NCBI RefSeq assembly: GCF_021134715.1
Contig: NC_060025.1
Coordinates: forward strand, 4,712,001 to 4,776,000
DNA from: Daphnia pulex
Taxonomy: Eukaryota > Arthropoda > Branchiopoda > Diplostraca > Daphniidae
Reading direction: 5' to 3'
Length of the DNA: 64,000 nucleotides
How positions within the stretch are numbered: the first letter of the stretch is position 1; each line of letters starts with the position of its first letter. The notes under the pieces were generated by a model. It searched no databases. It was given only the letters and a program-made list of their open reading frames with translations, and was not told where the DNA came from. Shown here in pieces: positions 34,322 to 46,390 of the stretch. Made by a program: the position numbers and the translations under genes.

Positions 34322-34839
34322 CTGTTAAAGAGAAAAATAAGCATAAAGTTACTTACGCTTACGCTTACGCACACACAAACAGACAAAAAAAACAGGAAAA
34401 ATAATTAACGTTTCACTTTGCCTCATGGGATCCAGTAAAGTTTTAAAGCAGCCTTTGTCCAGTTTGCTGCTCACGCCTGACTTTCGGGCACACGGGAAAA
34501 CAGAGTCCTTTCGCTCCTCTTCACAGTTCAGTCCCCTGGAAGTGGGTAGTCGATCACGTTCTGGGTAGTGATGTCATGATAGGCTGTTACGATGCGATGG
34601 ACGCATGGATTGCAGGTTGGTGATCAAATTTCACCAATTCGTGAACGCATTGATTGCAAGAGGAACAAACGGGTCCGTCGTTGACGACGTACTGTGGGAC
34701 TCTCCCAAATTCCACGTTACACGCTGGAAGAAGTCAGTCCATTGTGGAATAGTGGATCCGGGTTGAAAAGATGGTAGAATGATGAAGTCGAGAATGATGA
34801 GTATTCCATCGATTTCATAGGAAGATCTTATTAGATAGG
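34322..34839. other. Unresolved stretch with a cysteine-rich open piece on the minus strand
   Basis: The minus strand reads CNVEFGRVPQYVVNDGPVC and SSCNQCVHELVKFDHQ near 34650-34725 before a stop. It might be an upstream exon of the piece at 34069-34321. No family is recognised and no splice pair fixes its limits. Confidence 0.25.
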
Positions 34840-37800
34840 TGGTCCTTTAAAAAATTGTGTTTTTATAGAAGATCAGAAAGTTTGGAATGAATAACGTGTG
34901 GTATGTTTTTAGTAAGAAAATGGAAATCGTTATTTCATAGGGGTAACCAGTCGTAAGGGCTTCGGAAACTTGATAGTTGTTTGTAGATGAAACGGAATGT
35001 AGGGCTGGACGATGGTCTAATGGGGGAGAAGTATAGAGAGTAATCTTTATAGTGGATCGTGTTTCCATTGGCGGATGGTTGTTGGTGCAAGACAAAGTAT
35101 TTTATAAGGACTGGTCCTTGGAATCGGATGTAGAGGTTTTGCCAGAGAGGGTCAGAAGGTTGTGTAGTCCTACCTTGTTCTAGTATGTGGAACAATCTTA
35201 CTTCTGTTTTAAGATAATGTGTTGAGAGGTTCATAGTGTAAGCCTGATAAAATGTGGTAATGGGCGTTGTTGTGTGTGAATGTTGATGTCGGATTGTTCT
35301 TTGATTGGTTCGTAAAGGGATGTCTTTCCTGTTCTAATATTCCAGGATAGTTTACGTGGGAAGTCAATTAATGTGGGGAGTATAGTAAGTTGTAGTGGGT
35401 GGAGGTCAGTTTTCTATATGAAAAAGCAAGTGAATTTATCAAATTTGATAGGGAGAGTAGGGGATAGTAAAGAAATGAGATGGTTAGGAGGGGAAAGGGA
35501 CGTAGTAGTGATTTAAGAGAGTTCTTTTAATTCATTAAAGATGTGTTTCTTAAACGGACGGATGGGGAGGTATTTACGTGTTTTAAAGTTGGTTAGTGTG
35601 GGTAAAATTATTTTGAGTTTGAGTAAACCGTGGTTAGCCCGGTTTAATGAGTGGATAGCAGTGTCGACAAAGTAAACCGGATCTGGAGAGGTGTAGGTTA
35701 ATCTAATAATGTGAGGGAACACCATAACATTATTGCGAAGGAGGATGGAGTCAGCAAGTGTAAAGGTGATCCTGAAGAGTAAAGGTTATGTTTTTAAGTT
35801 TTTAGATTTTTGGTGAAGTAAGAGGAAAGGTTGGGTTCATTGCTATGATTATCCTTATAGGCTACTTTTTTAAGAAAGGGGCTAATTCAATTTTTTATAT
35901 GGGCCCATTGCAGAGTAATGATTAAAGATAGCTATATGTAGTTCGCTCAGATGTTCTTGTTCTTGTTTCCAATTGCGTGATGAATTATAGTTGGTGATTA
36001 ATTTAAAGGCCGAAGTAATTGATGACATCTCTTTTTTTTAAATAAGTTCATTAAGGTTTTTAGAAAATAGTAATTTAATACAGTTGTTAATCAGGAATTT
36101 AGAGTAACCCATATTAAAAAAAAAAGTATTTTTTTTAGTTTTTTGGTGTGTTTCCGAAAAAGATATTTGTCAGATGAGATTCTTCGAATGCACAACAGTT
36201 GGGAGTAGAGGGTAGCTTTAAAAGTGTGGGGCGGGTGCATTGAGGAGGGATGTAAATATGATCCGGAAGCTGTTGCCTTGGAGTAAGCTTCAGTGATAAT
36301 ACATTTTTTTTTTGTTATTGTGTTAGTGGTGTCCAAGAAGTTTTGTGTTGGACCAGGTTTACTAAATTCATAATTAATGTTGGAGTTGGAAATAGTCGAG
36401 ATGGTTGAGGAGAATGTAGGTTCATTATATTCTGTGGTGATAAAAAATAGATCGTCAATAAAGCGTAGGAAACAGATTAATAGCCAGTTGGGGGGTGATA
36501 AGATAAGGTTCCGGTGATGTAGAACATGTAGCTATTGGCAAAATAAACGGATATGCAACAGCTGTTCCTTTTATCTGGTGAAAGAATTTTTTATTTTTAA
36601 AGTGTATCATAGAATTGGTGAGAATGAGAGTGAATATGATCTCGAATAAAAGCGGTTGAGGGGGAGGGTGTATTTTGTTTTTGTTTCAGATTTAGTTTTT
36701 AGGGTTTCAAGGTTGTTTTTATAAAAGTCGGTTGCGGCTATGATTCCTTCATCCCATGGAATGTTAGGGTACAAGCTGGTGACATCGGCGGTGAGTAAGG
36801 TAGAGCCGGAGGGGAGGGGATTATCTGGTAGTTTGTGTAAGACGTCTTGAGTGTCAATAAGGGAGCCTGGTATGAGTGGTAAGAGGTGGCCAGTAATTTC
36901 GGTTATATATTTGTCAAGTAGATATGTTACGGAGGAATAAGTGGCTACGATCGGACGACCTGGGAAGGTTCTGCTGGATGTTTGTTAATTTTTGTGAATC
37001 TTGGGTAAGAAATAGATGGCAGACCTGGTGGGGGGTCTTTTACAAATATGTTCATCTTCAACGGGGGTAATAAGCTGAAGGCTGAGTAGATTTTCAGATA
37101 TTTCATGTAATTGCTATTGTATAGCCAAAAGTTTTTTTATCGTATTCGTCCTTAGATAGTTCCAGGTAAGTATTCTTATCATTAAGTTGTCTCATGCCTT
37201 CTCTATCACAGTCATTAATAAGCCAAAGCACTGTATTACGCCCTTTGTCAGATTTTAAGATGTGAATGTCTTGTCTGTTTTTGAGTTTATCAAGTTCTGA
37301 AAGAATTTTTTTGTTACTTATGTCATGGCTGGTGATACCGGATTCCGGTAGTAGGTTAAGAAGATTAATGATTCTGGTATCTGTCATCCATGATTGTACT
37401 GTTGGGGTCCAGTTGCTACCATTAAATTGATAAAGCCAACCTTTTGGTGTGGTTAGGGGTATTTTTCTGGGCCAAAAAGAGTGATGTGTTAATGCTGTGG
37501 ATTAGGCGGGAGATTGGTGGTTGTGGAAAGGGGGCTGCTGGGGATTCTGGAATAAAGTTAAGCTAATATTTCAATGGCTTCGTTAGACAATGGTTCAGGG
37601 GATTGGTAGATAAGGATGTTATTTTTTAAAAGATTGTTGATTATTTTGGTTGACTGGAATATCATAGGTGTGTAAGAACTGTCAATAGATTTGAGAAAAT
37701 TCCTGTAAGGAACTGAAAAAAATTTTTATTCAATTACTTATGAGAAGAATACAAAAACATTTTTAATTTGTGGTACGTTGGGGAGTATAGGTAGCGCCAG

Positions 37801-38500
37801 GATGTGGGTTGTTCATAGCTGCTCCAAGGTACTCTATTGTATTTGTTGAGGTATGGGGGTCATTTGTTGGGGAATATAATATTGCTCTTGTGGGATTAGC
37901 TGTGGCCGTAGGTTTGGTTGTGGTGTTGGGGAACATGATTTTTACCGAGAGCGGCAGCATTTCATTACGAACATGGTTGGCGATTTGGTTAGGGATGCTG
38001 CGTAGTTGGTAGTTGATGGTTTGTCAAATCAGGGTTTCCATCCTGAAGAGATTACTGAGGGGCACCTGATTGTTATTGACCAACTGTTAAGCCCATAGGG
38101 AGTGTTGAATGTGGGCCAAAATACCAGTTTTAGTGGTTTCATTAGAAACAATTTCATCAGGGTCGCTACGGAATTGGAGCATTCTGATTTCCTCCCCTTC
38201 GACATTGTTGGGTCGTACTGAGGCCCATTGTAGCCAGAGACCACATTCGTCATCACTGAGATGGAATGGGCACCAAGGGTGGTAAGTATGTAATCCATTT
38301 GTTCCCAAGTCCAGGGTGTAATAATTTCTTGGTTTCTGTACGTCATTGATCCAATCAATACGACGAAAAAAGTTGGACCAAATGTTGCTGGAACTGGAGC
38401 TTTTAAGAATGATGAATGAAATGTTGTAGTTATCACCGTCTATTTCAACCGAGCCAAGGCTTACATGGGCACTCATTTTCTGGATAAAAGAGGGAAAAGA
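34840..38500 (-). mobile_element. Degenerate Penelope-like retroelement (reverse transcriptase)
   Basis: On the minus strand, segments in shifting frames read as a Penelope-like RT: LKSDKGRNTVLWLINDC with NDKNTYLELSKDEYDK (37387-37103), then GRPIVATYSSVTYLLDKYI, PLIPGSLIDTQDVL and LTADVTSLYPNIPWDEG (about 36970-36720), then FLRFIDDLFFI, NFLDTTNTITKKK, GSYLHPSSMHPPHTFK and CIRRISSDKYLF (about 36480-36160). SLYPNIP and the RFIDD catalytic box are typical of this group. Upstream open pieces (38476-37763) may be its N-terminal part. Stops and frameshifts are frequent, so the copy is dead. I do not see a GIY-YIG endonuclease. The outer limits are approximate. Confidence 0.7.
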
Positions 38501-39118
38501 CAGATTTTTTTCATTTAAGTTTTTTTATTATTGTGGCTTGTAGTTTCCTTTAACAAGGTTGGTAAAGAAAGGTGGGGTATGTATGAAGTTGATGAACAAT
38601 GGATAGTCAGCATACACACAATGCTAATGGTTATTGATACTGATAGGTCTTGAGAATGTTCCGGTTGTTGGACAAAGAAAAAGTAGCCAACATGGCCAGA
38701 AAAGACAGTAAGGATCGTTAATATCGACAAAATTGTGTTTCCAGATTAAGAAATCATGAAGCTCCCTAGGGCTAAAACTAGGGAGGAATTCGGGGCAAAA
38801 ATGGCGGAGGGTAACTCCCAAGTAGTTGGGTTACTGATCCATGTTAACTTTAAGGCGAGAATGCTGCATTCTGAGTGGATAAAGAAATTTTTTGAATTAA
38901 TTTGTTGTGTGTAGGAATCAGAGCCAGTTTTGTGTTAAGTGATTTGGGGAGAAAAATCTTTGATGAGTTGTGCCAAGTGATTAGGAGAAAAAAGAATGTT
39001 TGAAAAAACTCTTGGAACAGATTGTTGACTCCATGGATAGTAAACAAATCGAAGCTATTCAGAAATATGTTCGAGATTAAGTTCCGAGTAGTCAATTTGC
39101 AGAACATAATGCATCAAA
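38501..39118. other. Unassigned, between the retroelement and the virus-like block
   Basis: Only short minus-strand frames occur (38515-38730, 38850-39107), rich in Phe and Leu and without a family match. They may be further decayed parts of the retroelement. Confidence 0.35.
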
Positions 39119-41136
39119 ACAATAAAGTAAAGATTTGACTGAATTAGAAAGAGAGTTTAGAGCTCAAAATAGAAGACATCCAGAATCTAGATCTCAATGG
39201 TTTAATAGTCCACTATCAATTAACAAAACACAAAACTAGGAGTTTGGTTTGTCAAGATTCCAATATATACCGGATCCGAAGTTAGAAGGGTTTGGTTATT
39301 TCGTTTGGGGATACGTTGGAGAAGAAGATAGAATATATCCAATTATTTTAACAGAAGATCACTCTAGTGACATATCAGCTCGTTTTCCTATTGTCATCAG
39401 CAAATTCACAAATTATAACATATGTAAATATTGGAAGAGAACAGGTTTTTATTCCAAATTATATTAAATGAAATATAGAATCTATTAAATATCAAGAAGA
39501 AGATCGTGGATTACAACCTGACGGCTCTTTCAAAAACCAGGAACTGGAATATTAGCAAATGTAAATTTAAAACCTATTCATAAATTTTGGGCTATTCATG
39601 ATGATTTCACCGGTCAAAATGTACATATTTAAGGATAATACAGAATATCAAGCTTATTTAGCCAAGGAATTGGGTCAGTCACCAGTTGTTGTTCCAGAAG
39701 ACAATACAGAAAGTATAAAACATCTTGCAGAAGTTTCATTAATAGAAGAATTGGACGAGACTGAATTAAAAAATAATAATAGACAAAGAAGAGTTTGTTG
39801 AAGCAAAGCCTGAAACATTTGAAGTTAAACAGGAAACTGTAACTGAAGTTAAAAAAGAAGTTGTTGTACTACCAGATGGTACTGAATTTAATTTAACAGA
39901 AGAAATGCCAAATAAAAATACAAAAGAGTCTGGGCAACTCGTTGGTGGAGTTTCCATGAATTTATGACCACCACGATCATTGATTAGTCTTAAGAGACAA
40001 ACATTCACTTGCGATGTTATTATATACGAGATTTTCATTTATTGGATTATGCATGCGGTTCATCAGTTTTCGAAGGAGGTTAGGTGGATCGAACTCCAAT
40101 TACTTATAATTTGACAAGCGGAGCTGGGAAAATTGTATTGCATAGATTAACGAAAGGGAAAGAGTAGCTGCACAATGTATCCCATTTGATATTCCTTCTA
40201 TGTGTTTGAATCATAGAGCTAGATATGATTTAGCAAATATGCCTTGGAACAAAATAAGTTCTTGGGAGGAAATTTAGCAGTTCATGCTATGAGACACAAA
40301 GAGAATCAAACAGTTAATCAAACACGACTTGCATATACTGATGGTGGCCCTCGTATGAATAATGTTGACAGAAAAATTATGTGGAAAATGTAGCTATGAT
40401 CGAGAAAGAGACTATAATTGGATTTACGAAGCAACTCCATAACATCCATAGCTACCACTACTCCTATTACTGATTTACACACTGGTAGCGATGCAATTGA
40501 GATGACTATAATGCTGACCTTTTAACTGAGAAAACAGAAGACATACGTAAAATTCCTTTGGGATAAGCTATTACAGATTGGAAAAAGAATGGCTTGAAAA
40601 AATTCTTTCCTCAATTCTGCAAATTAACTACAGATATAGGAGCAAATGGAATAGGATCAATAAACGGAGATAGATTGTATGAATCTATGAATCATCTTGC
40701 ATTGAGTTCGGGTCCCCTTGAATTTCCTATGAAGCGATGGCCGTATTATGTAAGAAATTCTACAAGAGACCTTGCATTTAATGATTTATGTACACCAAAA
40801 ACAGCATATTATGCCGCAGAAGAAGTTGCAGATATATCTTTTGTAGGACTCATCTACCCTACCATGAAAAAAGTATGGGTATTAAATCGTGAATTAGGAG
40901 AATCGACATTAAGTGGAGCAAACTGGACATCAGCATCAAAGTTTGGGCTTATGCATTCTGCTCCATATAAGCACAGTGTTGCAGCATATTCTAAAGCAGA
41001 CCCCAATACTTCTTATCATTGTGCTATGATTCATGTTCCTCCATTAACCTTATATGATGGAAAATCTAATTATTCTGCAATTGCTTGTGATGTAGTTGTT
41101 AAAGGTACATTTGAAATGCACTTTTACAACTGTTGA
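39119..41136 (+). pseudogene. Endogenous virus-like block, capsid-like, probably densovirus-derived
   Basis: A run of coding-like but interrupted sequence on the + strand. Pieces in three frames, broken by many stops, include GYFVWGYVGEEDRIYP near 39300, PPRSLISLKRQTFTCD near 39970, CIPFDIPSMCLNHRARYDLA with WNKISSWEE near 40190-40270, and the longest open part 40594-41136, with KRWPYYVRNSTRDLAF, SSYHCAM-like contexts and AIACDVVVKGTFEMHFYNC just before the stop. The sequence style and the CDVVVKGT-type ending resemble capsid proteins of small single-stranded DNA viruses, most like densoviruses; this is inference from memory and could be another virus group. No replication gene or hairpin termini were seen. 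The copy is disrupted and cannot encode one protein. Confidence 0.45.
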
Positions 41137-41881
41137 GTCACCGAGACTGCTTTCTGAATTTCTGAAACGTTGAAATAACTATCTTAAAATTTGATCATAA
41201 ATTTGGTGGATCTACGATAAATATTCTTTATTTGATCCCATCCTAGATCCGAATAAATTTATACCTACGCTATACTACCGTCCCCCCCCCCCAATTACGA
41301 CCTGGATCTATTGATCCCATATTTACCTACATCTTACATGAAGTGAATGGGCCGTGTTAGTAGTGTATTATAATCCAATTATCTTATTAGTCCATTTTAT
41401 TGTATGTTTATGCCTCTAATTTCGATCTAATACAGAAATAATCCTGCGTAGCACTAATGGAAAGTCTTCTTTGAAACGCATGAGCAACATATATAATCGA
41501 ATTGATAAAAAAGAAAAATAGCAAAAATTGACAAAAAATATGTATTACTTATTGATAACTTTAACGGTACTACATTACTGTCTAATTTTTACCAATATTA
41601 AGTTGAGGCGCATGTTTGATTGTAAAAATCAATCCATCTTACATATGTACCAATTTACTAACAAATTCTTTTAAATTGGAACAATCCATCTTACTGGGAG
41701 ATCCTAGATACCGACCACACCAGGTGTCGGTAGGCACGTTCACCAAATGCAGTGGGTGTCTTAACTACTGTATTGACTTCAATTAGAGAGGAGTACTAGA
41801 TAGAGAGTGCCGGGCGAGAAAGACATAAGGGAGAGAGAGCAATGGTTTATATATTGTTGGGATTGCTGGGTCAGCGCTCTT
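41137..41881. other. Non-coding
   Basis: No gene seen. It contains a C homopolymer (41281-41291) and a minus-strand 3' flank of the RING exon. Confidence 0.45.
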
Positions 41882-42217
41882 CTAGGCTGGACTGGCTGCC
41901 ATGCAAGCCAGACCAGCCTCTGTAGCCAGCCCTCCCACTTCCGTAGGTGGTCCCTGAACCTTGCGCAAGGCTCTAATTTGCAAGAGTGCACGAAATGGGG
42001 CCCGACAAATAGGGCAGTTATTGGCTTGATACCGCAGACTCTCGGCGCATAGTTGACAGAGGCACAAGTGTCGATAAGGAAGAATGAGGGTATCTCGCGG
42101 TTCGAACATGCAAATAACGCATTCCCCACCACCTTCATCGTCGTCTTCTGGATCACAGTCTTCCAATACTGACCCAGTATCATCTACATCAGCCTCAGCT
42201 TCTGACTCTTCCAATTC
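41882..42217 (-). pseudogene. Lone terminal exon of an MGRN1/RNF157-type RING E3 ligase
   Basis: A 112-codon exon begins after an AG acceptor (GTTTACATAG) and ends at TAG (41884-41882). The acidic lead ([20 protein letters not shown]) precedes a RING closely matching mahogunin: [20 protein letters not shown], then [20 protein letters not shown] and [12 protein letters not shown]. In the family the motif is PCRHLCLC; here it is PYRHLCLC, so the third zinc ligand Cys is Tyr. MGRN1 proteins ubiquitinate TSG101 and regulate endosomal traffic. The preceding exons (the MGRN1 N-terminal domain) are not upstream within several hundred bases, where an L2-type LINE sits instead. I infer a partial duplication or a gene severed by transposition, with doubtful zinc binding. 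Confidence 0.7.
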
Positions 42218-42722
42218 CTATGTAAACTTTAAGTAAAGAAATTGCCTGAAACGTGAATAAAACATTTGTTACCCTGTAGTGTACAAGTTTGTTTTCAATG
42301 TCATAAATGTCCCAAAGTAGATAAGCTAAATTATCTACATACAGCTTCTGGTTAAAAGCTTTAAGCCCGTATGATGCATCTGAGGAGTGTTCTATTAGTC
42401 AATAAGTAGCTTGATGCTGTTTTGGATCTGGAAATAAACGTCATAATATTAATTTTGAATGTTGAAGTTTTTTATTTTAAGTTGTGTGGAAATTGGAAAT
42501 ATCGATCCGCCAGGTAGCACCCTAACAGGCTGCACCCACATATCAGTCTCGGTTTTTCTCAATATTTCATTGGTTTTTTGTGTTTGCGGAGTTGTTTTCG
42601 TGCAGTTTCCCACGCATAAGAGTGTCGTGCATCTCCCAGTGTCCTTTTCTCCTTTTTCCTGCTAGTTTTTCCCCATCTTTTTTCCAAGTTTTGAGTGGCC
42701 CATTATCTACTGTTTACGTGCA
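42218..42722. other. Non-coding; right half probably the 5' leader of the L2-like LINE
   Basis: No gene is seen. The pyrimidine-rich part from about 42530 immediately precedes the LINE open frame and is likely its 5' untranslated region; the exact 5' end is unknown. Confidence 0.4.
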
Positions 42723-45700
42723 ATGTTGCGCCAGTACTCACGGGAGGAGCTGATGTCGTTCAACCGGCCGGCGCCATCGTCCATCCCTCAAAGTCGTTTC
42801 ATTCGCCTACGCCTCTCCGGTCTGTGCCTGTTTCGACCAACAAAGCGCCCCAAGAAGAGAAGACACCGTACTGATCAGAAGCAATACCAACCATCGCTGA
42901 CGGCCAAACTCTGTCTTTTGAACGCCCGATCAATTGTCAACAAAATTGAGGCTCTAAACGAACTCGTCTCAGACGCCCGACCCGACATCCTAGCCATCAC
43001 AGAAACTTGGCTCACACCGACAAACGGTGACCACGAACTTGCAGCATGCTGTCCGTCCGGATTCTCGGCTGTTCACCAACCTCGAGCGTCCAGAAGGGGA
43101 GGGGGAGTAGCAGTCATCTTCAAATCGACCATCAGTGTCCGTCGACATTCCCACCCAACGTTCAATTCGTTCGAACTGATCGACTGCTCACTCTGTCTCC
43201 GCCCAATCGCGATCCGCCTTCTCGTCGTCTACAGACCACCAGCGTCATCGCATTCTGTGTTTCGCGATGAATTCTCATCCCTCCTCGAACAAATTGCCCT
43301 TACTAATGAGAAGCTTCTCATTGTTGGTGATTTCAACCTGAGCATCCGAGACCAGCCTGACGATGCGGCACAACGATTACTCGACAGCACCGAAGCTTTC
43401 GGTCTCTCACAGCTCGTCACATCGGCGACCCACGAAGGCGGCTCAATTCTTGACCTTGTTTTCACTAGGTCGTCCGACGACCTCGTACGTGGCACAAGTG
43501 TTCTTGGTTTCTTCAGTGACCACCGGCCAGTGCTTGTCTCATTGTCCTGCCGGTCACCACGTTTTCCATCTATGCCGATCTCTTTCCGTCGGCTCCGCGA
43601 CATCGATCCTGAAGCTTTCGTCCACGACATCGAACGTTTGAACCTCATCACCGATCCGTCCGACGCCCTTGACTGCCTCGTCGCCCAATACAACGATGGT
43701 CTTCGTTCCCTCATCGACAAACACGCACCAGTCGTCACGAAAAACGTCGTTCTCCGCCCATCCGCCCCATGGATCACGGAAGCAACACGGCAGACAAAAC
43801 GAGCGAAGCGTCGCGCAGAGAGGACCTGGCTGAAACGCAGACTCACCGTCCATCTTGAACTTTACCGCGACAAGCGACGTCAGCACAACTACCTGCTTGC
43901 CTCCGAGCGCACGTCGTACGTCTCATCAAAGGTGGCGGACTGTCGGGGTGACAGCAAGAAGCTTTTTTCTCTCGTCAACTCTCTGATGGGCACTCAGACC
44001 ACCCGGGCCGTACCAAATAGAGTTTCCGACGCCGTCGCAGCTGCTGAGCTAGCAAATTTCTTCGAAGCCAAGGTGTCTCAAATCCGTTTTAGCCTCGACA
44101 CCGCAGCAGATGACGCCGGTCTTTCACCCATCCGGCCCCACGTACCTTCTCCAGTCGCTGATCCATCTACCCGCCTAGCCGATTTTCGCCAGCTCACCAC
44201 CGAGGATGTCCGCGAACTAATTTCCTCTTCACCAAACAAGTCATGTTGCCTCGATCCAATTCCCACCGTGCTACTGAAGCGTTTTTTAGATTTTCTCGTC
44301 TCTCCGATAACAGCCATTCTCAATTTATCTCTCTCCTCTGGTACTTTCCCCAGTGCACTGAAACACGCTTCCATCTCTCCCCTACTTAAAAAGCCTAACC
44401 TTGATACCGACGACCCCAACAGCTACAGACCAGTTTCTAACCTCCCTTTTCTCTCAAAACTTATCGAGAGGGCCATCTTTTTTCAGCTTAGTGACCATCT
44501 CGCCCGTCACGACTTACTGCCAGACCGACAATCCGCCTACCGGCAGAACTATTCCACGGAAACAGCTCTTCTAAGCCTACGAGACGACTTGCTACGGGCC
44601 GCCGACGATGGAATCGGAACCGCAATAGTCCTCCTCGACTTGTCGGCCGCGTTCGACACTATCGACCATGACGTCCTCCTCGATCGCCTGAACCGACACT
44701 GCGGCCTCACTGGCCCAGCACTTAGCTGGTTCACGTCCTACCTCCGTGGCCGAACTCAAGTTGTCAAGATCGGCAGCGTCTCGTCACAGACGATCAACAT
44801 TCGTTTCGGAGTTCCCCAAGGCTCAGTTCTCGGCGGGACTCTGTTCACCATCTATATCTGCCAGCTTCCTTTAGTGACAGCTACGGATGGCGTCATCATC
44901 GACGGTTTTTCTGACGACACTCAAGCCCGAATTAGACTACCTCTTGCTAAAAATCCCTCTCCTTCATCCCAGCCCACCACCTCTATCTCTTGTCTCTCCA
45001 AATGGTGCCTCAACTGCGAGCGTTTCTACCTCGAAAATCGTGTAAAACTCAACATCGACAAGACCGTCTATTTCCTCGCCGCGCCTAAAAACAAACTTCA
45101 CCTCCTCCCCGACACCCCGTTAACAGTTGGCTCTTTGGAAATTTCCCGGTAACCAAGTGTCGCAACCTCGGAGTCCTATTCGACGCTGGGCTCACAATGG
45201 AGCGCCAAGTAAAAAGTGCAGCGAAATCAGACTTCTACCACCTCAGGCTCATCGCCCGCATTCGTCGCTTCCTTGACCAGTCAGCCACAAAAGCTCTCGT
45301 TCACGCATTCGTGATGTCGCGCCTCGACTACTGCAACTCCCTGTACGCCGGCTTACCTGACAAAACCATCATTTGCCTACAGAGGTTCCAAAATGCTGCC
45401 GCCCGGCTCATCCTGCGCAGACGCAAGCGTGACGGTGCCACTCCTCTCCTAAAGGAACTAAAATGGCTACCCGTCAAATTTCGCATCAATTTCAAAGCCA
45501 CAACTCTCGCCTTCCGCTGTCGTCTCTCTCCCCCACTCGCACCCGTCTATCTCTCTTCTCTTCTTTCCGCTTACACCCCAGCACGATCCTTAAGGTCCTC
45601 TAGCACTACCTCCCTCCTGGTTCCCCGCGCCCGTCTTTCAACATACGGCGAAAGATCCTTCTCTTTTCTTGGTCCTACACTTCTCAACTCTCTCCCACCT

Positions 45701-45890
45701 ACCATCACTAGCTCGACAACACTCTGCTCTTTCAAATCGAAACTTAAGACCCACCTCCTCAGTATCGCTAGTTTCCCAATGAAATTTGTTGCTCCAAAAA
45801 CCGACGATTGTACTTCAGCGTCATTTGTAGCATGCTTGCATGATAAGTGCGCTATATAAATAAATTTTACATACATACATTACATACAAT
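42723..45890 (+). mobile_element. L2/CR1-group LINE, ORF2 with one frameshift
   Basis: The open frame 42723-45152 encodes an endonuclease (LNARSIVNKIEALNELV, LAITETWLTP, LIVGDFNLSIRD, GFFSDHRPVLVSL) and a reverse transcriptase (NSYRPVSNLPFLSKLIERAI, QSAYRQNYSTETALLSL, LLDLSAAFDTIDHDVLLDR, RFGVPQGSVLGG). Its catalytic box reads GFSDDTQA where L2 elements normally have YADDTQ. A one-base frame change near 45150 moves the rest (CRNLGVLFDAGLTMERQ, SRLDYCNSLYAGLP) to the frame ending at 45859. The GC content is much higher than the surroundings. The 3' end runs GATAAGTGCGCTATATAAAT into a TACA-type repeat, as L2 elements end in short tandem repeats. Apart from the one frameshift the copy is young. 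No ORF1 is seen. Confidence 0.9.
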
Positions 45891-46390
45891 TATAATGGAA
45901 AATTTCAGACATGCTATCCCCTTCTTCAGCTTCACAAAACATGACTATATGTCTCCCTCTGTTCCTGGAGAATTATCTCCTATTCGTGTTGCCCACTGGC
46001 CAGAGGTGATAATACCTATTGGGACTTGAATTTGAGGTTGCTGGATATTACATGGGCTCCAGGTTACTGTAGGCTGACTAAAAACTTGTCCTGCCCCAGT
46101 TTTATAGTGGAATGTTTCTGGTACGCTACAAAACGGGAATGCATGACTGAATGTAGGTAGCCTAGTCTGTTTCATTTTTCGACTTTTTTTTATCGGATTT
46201 CTCTTTGAGATTGGGATGAGATTTCGTCTTTAAAAAATATCCTGGAAATTTGAATGGGTTTAAAAAATATTTAGATCACGCGCATCGAAAAAAAACACGA
46301 AAAATCGTGAATTTTTCGTTATTTTAATTCATAGAGCCACTTCCCTGGGGTATTTTTTATTTCTCTCTTCACATCTTTTAGGTAACTATA
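45891..46390. other. No supported gene; one unassigned minus-strand frame
   Basis: Minus strand 46175-45900 is open (KTGAGQVFSQPTVTWSPCN, RIGDNSPGTEGDIVMF) and has a plausible protein texture, but I know no family for it and no splice sites fix it. The rest is AT-rich. Confidence 0.3.

Noticed and set aside
43229-43846. 205-codon minus-strand frame inside the L2-like LINE
   Set aside because: Antisense shadow of the GC-rich LINE coding frame.
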